DNA of 64,000 nt, taken from contig NW_023604861.1 in NCBI RefSeq assembly GCF_014898055.3, forward strand, positions 85,222,399 through 85,286,398, given 5' to 3'. Shown one piece after another: positions 28,001 through 36,000 of the stretch (positions within the stretch are counted from its first letter, which is position 1; every line of letters starts with the position of its first letter). Made by a program: the position numbers and the translations under genes. Below the pieces are notes generated by a model. That model was not told the origin of the DNA, ran no database searches, and saw only the letters and a program-made list of their open reading frames with translations. This DNA is from Talpa occidentalis. Lineage: Eukaryota > Chordata > Mammalia > Eulipotyphla > Talpidae.

Positions 28001-30046
28001 CATAAATTTCCTTGAAATTTTTGTTCACATAAAAAATTGTGGTATTTATATAAAAATCTAGATTTCTGGTTTCTCTTGAAAATGCAGCTCCTCTCATGAC
28101 TGTGCTCACATTCCTGTCTGGCAGTTAGAGTGTTGGCTACCTTCTTTAACTGGGCATATGCAGTTTAGGTTGCTATAGTCCCTACTGCCAATCTCACTTG
28201 TGTTTTGCACCTGAGTTCATAACCCCTGCCCTCAGGTTTCTTTTATTATTGTCAAATCAATAATTTAATAAAATCCAATGAAACCAATAGAACTGCAAAG
28301 CAGTGGTCTGGCTTATTTCTCTGGGACATCTGTGTTGTTGCCTATTCCCTCTAAACTGAAATGCTACTCTTGGCTCTGATAACTCAACACTTTTTTGAAA
28401 TTTTTCCTATTTCTTTGAGGATTCCACCTGGATATTCTTCCCTGACTCACTTAAATCCGTCTATGACCTTCCTTTCTCTTCTCTTTCCACACTCTTTCTG
28501 GTCATATCGTGTTTTTATGGTGTCCCCTTATAGATCAGGTTACCCATGTCTCTAGGTCCTGCCTGTGTTGAGCAACTTCCAACTGGACTGCTCCATCCAA
28601 ATGGTTTCCAGACTTCTCAAATCAACCTCATATATTAAAAAAAAAAGTTCTGTGGCCCTTCTTGCCACATCCCAACCCAGCCCTCCTGTTTTGATAACCC
28701 TTGTAGTTACCCAAGCATTCAAATAAGAAACAATGGACTCCCTCCTGAGCCTTTTTTTCTCTCACCACCTATATCCAATTAGACACTAACTACTTAAAAA
28801 AAATGTTTTTAACTCTCTCCCTTTTCTCCCTATCCATGGTCACCATCTTAGTCCAGGCTCCCATCACTACAGTACCTGCTGATAGCTCCCCTGGCTCTGG
28901 TTGCTCCATCTATGCATTCCCTAGGTAGCAGCAGAGTCTGCTTTTAAAACATTTCAAACATGTTCTCGTGGTCTACTCCTAAGAGTCATGGTGCTCTTAG
29001 GACAATGCCATGAAATATTGTGCTCATAAGTTAGAGATAATTTTACTAAGAAAAATACTATTAATATAATATAGCATATAGCTTAATAGATCTTATTTAA
29101 ATTAATTTTATTTCTGAATTTTTCTATTACTTTAAGCTAATATCCTTTTCATTGGCTTATTGATTTCTGACACTCACTAGTAGACATTGAAACTTTAAAG
29201 AATTTGCAGAGAAGAACAACAATTGAATAGATATCCTTATTTTTTTCTTGAAATTAGAAGACTATGACTGCTTGATTCTGAGGGGGTACACTAATTCTCC
29301 AAGGGATCAGAGTTCTGGAAGTACTCTTTGAATTAGATTTCATCATGTTACTCTCCAAGTGAAGCATCTTGAATGGCTTTCGAACACCGAAAGCCCAGAG
29401 CCTGTGACATGGCTCAGAATATCCCTTGTGATGGATCTGGCTCTAGCCTGCCTTTCTAGGTTCCATCATGTCACTCACCCAGGCGTCCCAGGCCCCAGCC
29501 ACATCAGACCACACGTAGTTCTGTGAAGAGGAGGGCACACCACTCCTTGGACCTTTGTGCCCACCATCCCCTAAGTCTGCAACCCCCTTCTCCTGATAAG
29601 GCAGATGAGAAGACAAAGAAATGGAATAATCACGGAGAGATATGACCGGGCAGAAAGCAAGACGCCTGAAGCAGCCCTGTCTGGGGCATTACCTGCCTCC
29701 TGGAACAGCTGAGCGCAGGGGTCTCCGGCTGCTGGCACTGCCTCTGGCCCCAGCCTGTTTCTGCTGCTGCCACCTGAAATGCTGCTCCACAGTCCTCTTT
29801 CCCACCAGCACAATAAACTCACTTTTGTTTCCAGTTAAGCACCAGGGGAGGGGTGGGAGTGGAGAGAAGGGAGGGGGAGATGAAGGCAGCGTGAGAGAGA
29901 GGAGGAATGTGTGAAAGGCTGGGGAGGTGGAGAGAAAGGGTTATATATGAGAGAGAAAAGAGATGTGATACATGAGAGAAATTTTGTGTGAGAAAAAGAA
30001 AAACTACTGAGTGAACTAAAGACAGTGAGTGTGAGAGAAGTGTGTG

Positions 30047-30083
<37 letters not shown>

Positions 30084-33000
30084 GGGGGGGGGGCGGTGAG
30101 AGGAGCTACCTCGGTTGCCTTCAGAGAGAGGGCTCAGTGGCTGCAGCTGAGCTGCTGAACTCAGACAGGCAGCAGGTCTCCACAGCAGCAGGGGCGGTGG
30201 CAGCTGTTGGCCTGTGAGAGCACTGGAAGAACTGCCCCTTTTTCCCTCCTCCATGAGCCCTCCCAGTCCTGCCTGGGGGCTCTAGGAGCCCCAGGCACCT
30301 CAGGGTAAGGTCTCCTTATAAAGGCAAGGTAGGAATTGCCATGAGACTCCCAGGGGCCCCTTAAGAGCCTTGGCCACAGGTGAGTTGGCTGGAGAGTGCC
30401 TGGCAGGTGAGTGGTTTTCTCAGCCACACAGCCCAGGGATGGAGGTGGAGTTGTTGGGGGGAGGGTTTCAAGCACCCAACACTTGGTTAGTAATGTTCCA
30501 TGTAGCTGTTTTCCCTCCTTCCCCAATTCCTGATCCTTTAAACCCAAACTCCTGATTCGCTCCCTCTTCATCCACTTCTAAGACAAAGTGCCAAATGTCA
30601 TTACTCAGTTGGTGTTTCTGAGAGCCCATAGACAGTGGGAACTGGCCACTTCAGGGTGTGTGGTGAACTCCCCTGGGGAATTATTTTTGCTCTGCTGAGA
30701 AACTCCTAATCTCCTGGGTTTGGTTCAACAAGTGCTTACTGAGGACTTAGAATGTGCCAAGGTTGATTAGAGGTCACTGAGTGGCTGCTGCTCCAGAGTT
30801 CTGAATCCTGAATTTGCCTGGACTTAGAGCCGGGAGGGAGCTTAGCGATCATTGAGGCCAAACACTTCATTTCATGGATGAGAAAACTGAGACCCAGTTC
30901 ACATAAGGCAGGTACCCCCTGGCCTCAGACCCCAGGTTAGGGGAGCCTGGAGCAGAGTGAAATCAGCTGATATTCTCCACACCACATGTATCCTTTTGGC
31001 TGGCTCCACTTACCACGTTTTCATACCTGAGGCATGAGGACCAAGTATGCCCACTTTAAAGCTGAGAAAACAGAAGCAAAGGGTCAGGATCTTGTGCTTA
31101 GATGCTGGACGCCAAGTGAATGCCAGATTCACAGGAGTTTCTGCTTTTCTGGATTTTTGAGCAGGGCCAGATGTGAGGGGTTGGGCACCCCCCTCCCCCA
31201 GGGTCCCAGGCTCCAGAGCAAACAGCATACTGTGGCTGAAGTCGGCCTATCTTGTCCTCCTGGACACTGTTAGGCAGTCATTGTGTGTTATACTGAGTCA
31301 GGATCTGTGGGTGACACTGACACCCTAGAAAAATGCCCAAAGAGAGAGATCCAAGGATGCCAGAGGATTCTCTCTATTCATGTGGTGCTTTCAGAGCCCA
31401 GATCTGGGTTCAAATCCTGACTGCTAATTTCTACCAGTAGGAGGCTGGCAAGGCATTAAGCTCTCTGAGACTTAATGTTCCCATCTATAAAGTGGAATAA
31501 TCACCCCTACCTCACAGACTGTGGTGAAGATTACGTGGGATCATAGATGAGATGTGGTTGTCACAGTGCTTCATGGATACTGGTCACCCAGTAAATGCTA
31601 TCGCTATTATTGTTGCCAACAAGTCTGACACCTTCTTCCCTGTTACCAGTGTAGGGTAAGTGAAAAAGTATCAGGCTTTTCTGCCCTCCTGACATTAGGA
31701 TTAATGATGGATCCCTGTGGTCCTAAATGCATGCTTGATGGTGGACACCTGGAGTAAGGTGTGGGCATGCATAGGTGGGCACATCTGGGTTGAGACTGGG
31801 TTTATAAGGGCGGCGACACGGGATGCCAGAGTAATGAGATGAGTGAGAACGAGAGGAACCAGGAGAAGAGAGCAGAACCAGCAGAACAGCAGAGCCCACG
31901 AGAGAACACCAGAGAGCCAAGGAAGAGTGAAGATTTCGCTGGGGGCTGGGAGGCCTGCCAACCTCCAGGCCCCCTCCCCCCCTCATACCCCTGCCTGCCC
32001 TGTACCTGGTAAAAGCTCAATAAAAGCCTGAAAATCCACTGAGGGCTCCAGGACTCTCCTTTACCCATCTGCCTGGATCATAGAAAACCTGCTCTGTGCC
32101 TTCAACCAGCCACTAACCTGGCCCTTTTAGACATTTAAAGGGTTCAGTCCTTTTCTGCTTCTAAATACTCATACTACTCCTATGATACCCCTTTGCCCCT
32201 TCACCCTGAAAGCCCTCCCTCTGATTGCCCCTCCCCCGCCCCTGGGAGGTTTAGCATACCACATGCTGGGTTATGGATCAGGGTGACTATAAGGCACTGA
32301 GGGCCCCACACAGATGCAGCACCGTCAGAAGTTAATCCACATAATGAGAAATGCCACAGGTAGTGGCCCCTCTGGTGGATAGCTCAGAGTCCAACTGCAC
32401 GAATGGACTCAACCAGCAGTTGCTGGGAGAAAAGTTTCTCAGCAGGAACAGCTTCGGGAGGCACACTAAAAGAAGGCCACACTAAAAGTGCCTTTACTGG
32501 GCTTCCCCAGTGGCACAGTGGGTTGAGCTCAGCGCTGTGAAGCTCTGCAGCCTCTGCAGCGCGGGTTCAATTTCTGGCCAGGGAGATTCCCACATGGAGC
32601 AACAGACCTCTTCTGTTGTGGCCACTGCTCCCCTCAGCAGTGTATTTCGGTCTGTCTGCCTGTTCTGTTCCCTGCTCTGTCTCTGGTGCATCCTCTCACC
32701 CTCCCATGCCTCTGGCCTGTACCCCAGCTCTTGTATAAAAAAAATATATTTAAAAATAAATAAATAAAAATGCTTTTACTGGGTGGGGATAAGCTAGACA
32801 TTAAGTGAGCAAAGCACAAAATTATCTAGTGGACAGCAAGCCTTCCACTCCTAGTAAAGACCTGGGAGGTGCTGAGGGCCATTGGGAAAAGCAAGAAGAT
32901 TTGGTCTCAGGATCCTGGCTCTGCCCTCTTTTCAGAGGTTCCCTTTCGTTTAGGCTCCACATGAATCTCTAGACAGCTTTTCCAGGTCAGGGACTGTGTT

Positions 33001-36000
33001 TCTTATCGTGCTGCTGGCTCCCAATGCAGGACTCACACAGCAGGGGCATTCAATAAATATTTGCTGGGTGAATGAGTTTCACTGATTAACACTCATGAGC
33101 ATATCAACTGGGATTAACCTCAGCAAGAAAGGAGCCAAAACAGTGAACTAGCACACTAGGGGCAAACTTGGGGGTGGGGTGTGCTTTGGGTAGCTCAAGG
33201 CCACAGAGTACTGGGGAGCAGGAGACATCATGAGTGTTTTAAAGTCATGCTTGCCATTGTGTGAGATGGGTCTTTGAGAGAACGCTTGGTGGACCCAAGT
33301 CCTAGTTTCATGGCCAATAAACTTCTTTTTCTAGAAAACTGTTCATAAACTCCAAATGTGTGAAAAGAAAGAAGGAAGGAAGGGAGGGAGGGATGGAGGG
33401 AGGAAGAGGAGAGAATCTGCCCACCTGTAGTGTTTATGGGGATCCCTCCTGTTGTAGATGGTTTCGGGGCTGTCTGCCAGCTCATGCCACTCCCCAAAAG
33501 GATGGCCCTCTGACAGTCATGTTTATCTTAATGTATGGCCTGAGTCCCTTGGCCATAACTAATTGGACAGTTTGTTGAGCATCCAACCTGAGTGTGGAAA
33601 TTTTGAATTGGATCTCTGAGATAGCTGAGTGTTTTCTGGGAGAAAGAACACATAAACTGGAAGCCAAGGGTTCAGAGAGGTAGAAGAGACTGCAGAGAGA
33701 GAACAAAGCAGACCTATAGGAGAAGCAGGGGCATGAGGCCTGAGTCTGAGAGGGGCTGAAAGGGTGCCATGTCTATCTACTGAGCCTGGGTAAACACACA
33801 CACGTACGCACACACACTCCCCTCCCTGCTCAACTCAGCTCAAGTAGGGTTCTGACCCTTGTGATAAAATTACCTTCTTAATGATGAGTACCCCTTATAG
33901 GATATGGAATTTGGAAATGACAGAAATTATTCTGAGAATTAAACCATGAAATCAATACAGAACGCATCATAACAGATGTCTCAAGGTCACCAGAGAGAGA
34001 TGGGGACTCAACCTGACTAAATGTGTCGCTGAGTAGAGAGGGTGGCCCACAGTGGCAGCAGAGCAGAGGATGGCCTAAGAGGCAAGGCTGAACCATGTGG
34101 GCTGATACATTTTCCACAGACTCTCCCCAACACTCTTGACATGCCCCATCTGGACCCAACAGCAGTGGCTCCCCAGCAAGTGCTCCTCAAGAACTCACGT
34201 GTCCTGTTGACATGATCCACGCAGCCATCCCTGCTGCTTCCCCTGCTTCCTGCTCCAGTCAGTTCTGACTGTGGCTTATCCAGATGCAGGCCCCAGTGGA
34301 CCTTTTGAAAGCTGGGAAGACATCCCTTCTGGTCTCTTTTCCTTTGAGGGTAGCTGGGGACTGAAAGTCCAATGTGGATGGATCTGCAATCTGTGGCATA
34401 GCATGAAAAAACAGGGAAGCAGATTTACTGAAAACTGGCAGTTTCCCTTAATATCCTCCCAATTAGAAAGAACTGGGTACACCAAAGCAGAACAGAAGGC
34501 TAGGATTCCTGCGGAAACTCACTGGTCCCAAGGCTTGGTTTTAACACAATTCCATATCTGAACTATTCAACAGTTGTTAGAAGGGAGACCCTTGGTGTTA
34601 TAGTTAGAATTCCATTAGAATGAACAGAGAACTCCCTTCTCCCCTTTCTTGACTGTCCAGAGCAGAGATGATCACATATGGCTTATGACACCTGGAACAA
34701 AAGAGAGGCCCTTGTAGGTCATAGATTTTGTCCAAAATGCCAAGGTTTCCCTTTGGTCATTAAGCATTTCCATAAGGGTCATTTTTCACTAATAACCAAG
34801 GACTATGTGAAGTACTTGTCAGAAAAGTGAGTTAAGGGTTTCTCAAAGGTATTTTAGTAAACTAGAATTTTTAAGAACTGCAGTTACCAAGAACCCTAAT
34901 TCAGAATTCTTCTTAAGTCTGACTACTAAGTAAAGTCCCCACAAAGGCTATGCACATAGAAGCAGCTAGAATTCCCTCAGCTCTCAGGTAGACATCCTAC
35001 TATTAGTTTCTTACAAGGGTTGTCTTGAGTTACTCAACAATTTAAAAAGTAATTAACAGATTTTTTTAGTACAGTTTTAGATTTACAGAATAATTGAATA
35101 AATAGTACATAGACATCCATGTATGTCCCCCAACCACTAACTCCCCTCAACCCCTAACTCCACTGTTTTTCCTGTTATTTTTAATTGAGATATAATTGAC
35201 ATATAACATGGAAGAATTTAAGGTAGATGACATAATGATTTTATATATTTACATATTGCAAACAACTACCACAAATTTAGTTAACATTCAGCACCTCACA
35301 TAGTTACAATTTTTTCTTCTAATGAGAACTTCTAAGAGCTCTCTTAGTAACTTTCAAATATATAATACAGTATTGTTTCTGATAGTCACCAAGAACTTTG
35401 TAACTTTGACCATCTTCACCCATTTTCCCTATTCGCCTCACCCCCTGCCTCTGGCAACCACCAATCTGTTGTTTCTGTGAGTTTGGTTTTTTGTACCCCA
35501 CATATAGTGGGCTCCTATAGTATTTGTCTTTGACTTAATTCATCATGCCCTCAAAGTCCATCTATATTGTCTCAAATGGCAGAAGTTCCTTCTTTATCAT
35601 GACTGAAAAATAACCCATTGGCATGTATGTTCTTTTTTAATCTGCTAATGTGATGGATTACATGGATTTTCAAATGATGAACCAACATTACATATTTGGA
35701 ACAAATTCCATTTGGTTATGATGTGGAATTCTTTTTTCAGTTTGTCCAGTTATTTTTGTTGCTGTGAGGATGGTGTGTTGACTCTGAAGCTCTTTATGTG
35801 TCAAAGTGGATACCAGAACTCTTGGTGTTAAGATTTATTTGTTACTACTCTCTCTTCTAAAAATTTATGTTCATTTAGCCACAGGAAGGACCACTTTTTT
35901 GTTGTTGTTGTTGTGGATTGACTGGTTAATCTACAATGCATAGTAATGACAATTGGCACCAACGATATCTTTCATTTATAATTTTTTTGGTGTCACCGTT

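Noticed and set aside
29470..29535. Possible minus-strand micro-exon (acceptor CTTCACAG, about 42 nt, donor GTGAGT)
   Set aside because: It overlaps L2-derived sequence, does not match the SLC4A5 protein, and exons 2 and 3 already join in phase without it.
29835..30571. Minus-strand frames of 136-139 residues
   Set aside because: They contain His-Thr repeats from the GT microsatellite, lack conservation and have no splice context.
31650..32104. Adjoining retroviral gag/pol/env for the LTR family
   Set aside because: The flanks of all three LTR copies were read on both strands and show no retroviral frames. They are LTR-only copies.
34381..34384. Alternative acceptor ATTGCAG six bases inside exon 2
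   Set aside because: It would leave a two-base codon remnant and shift the frame. The upstream CCACAG keeps phase and gives a DC pair at the family's EC position.
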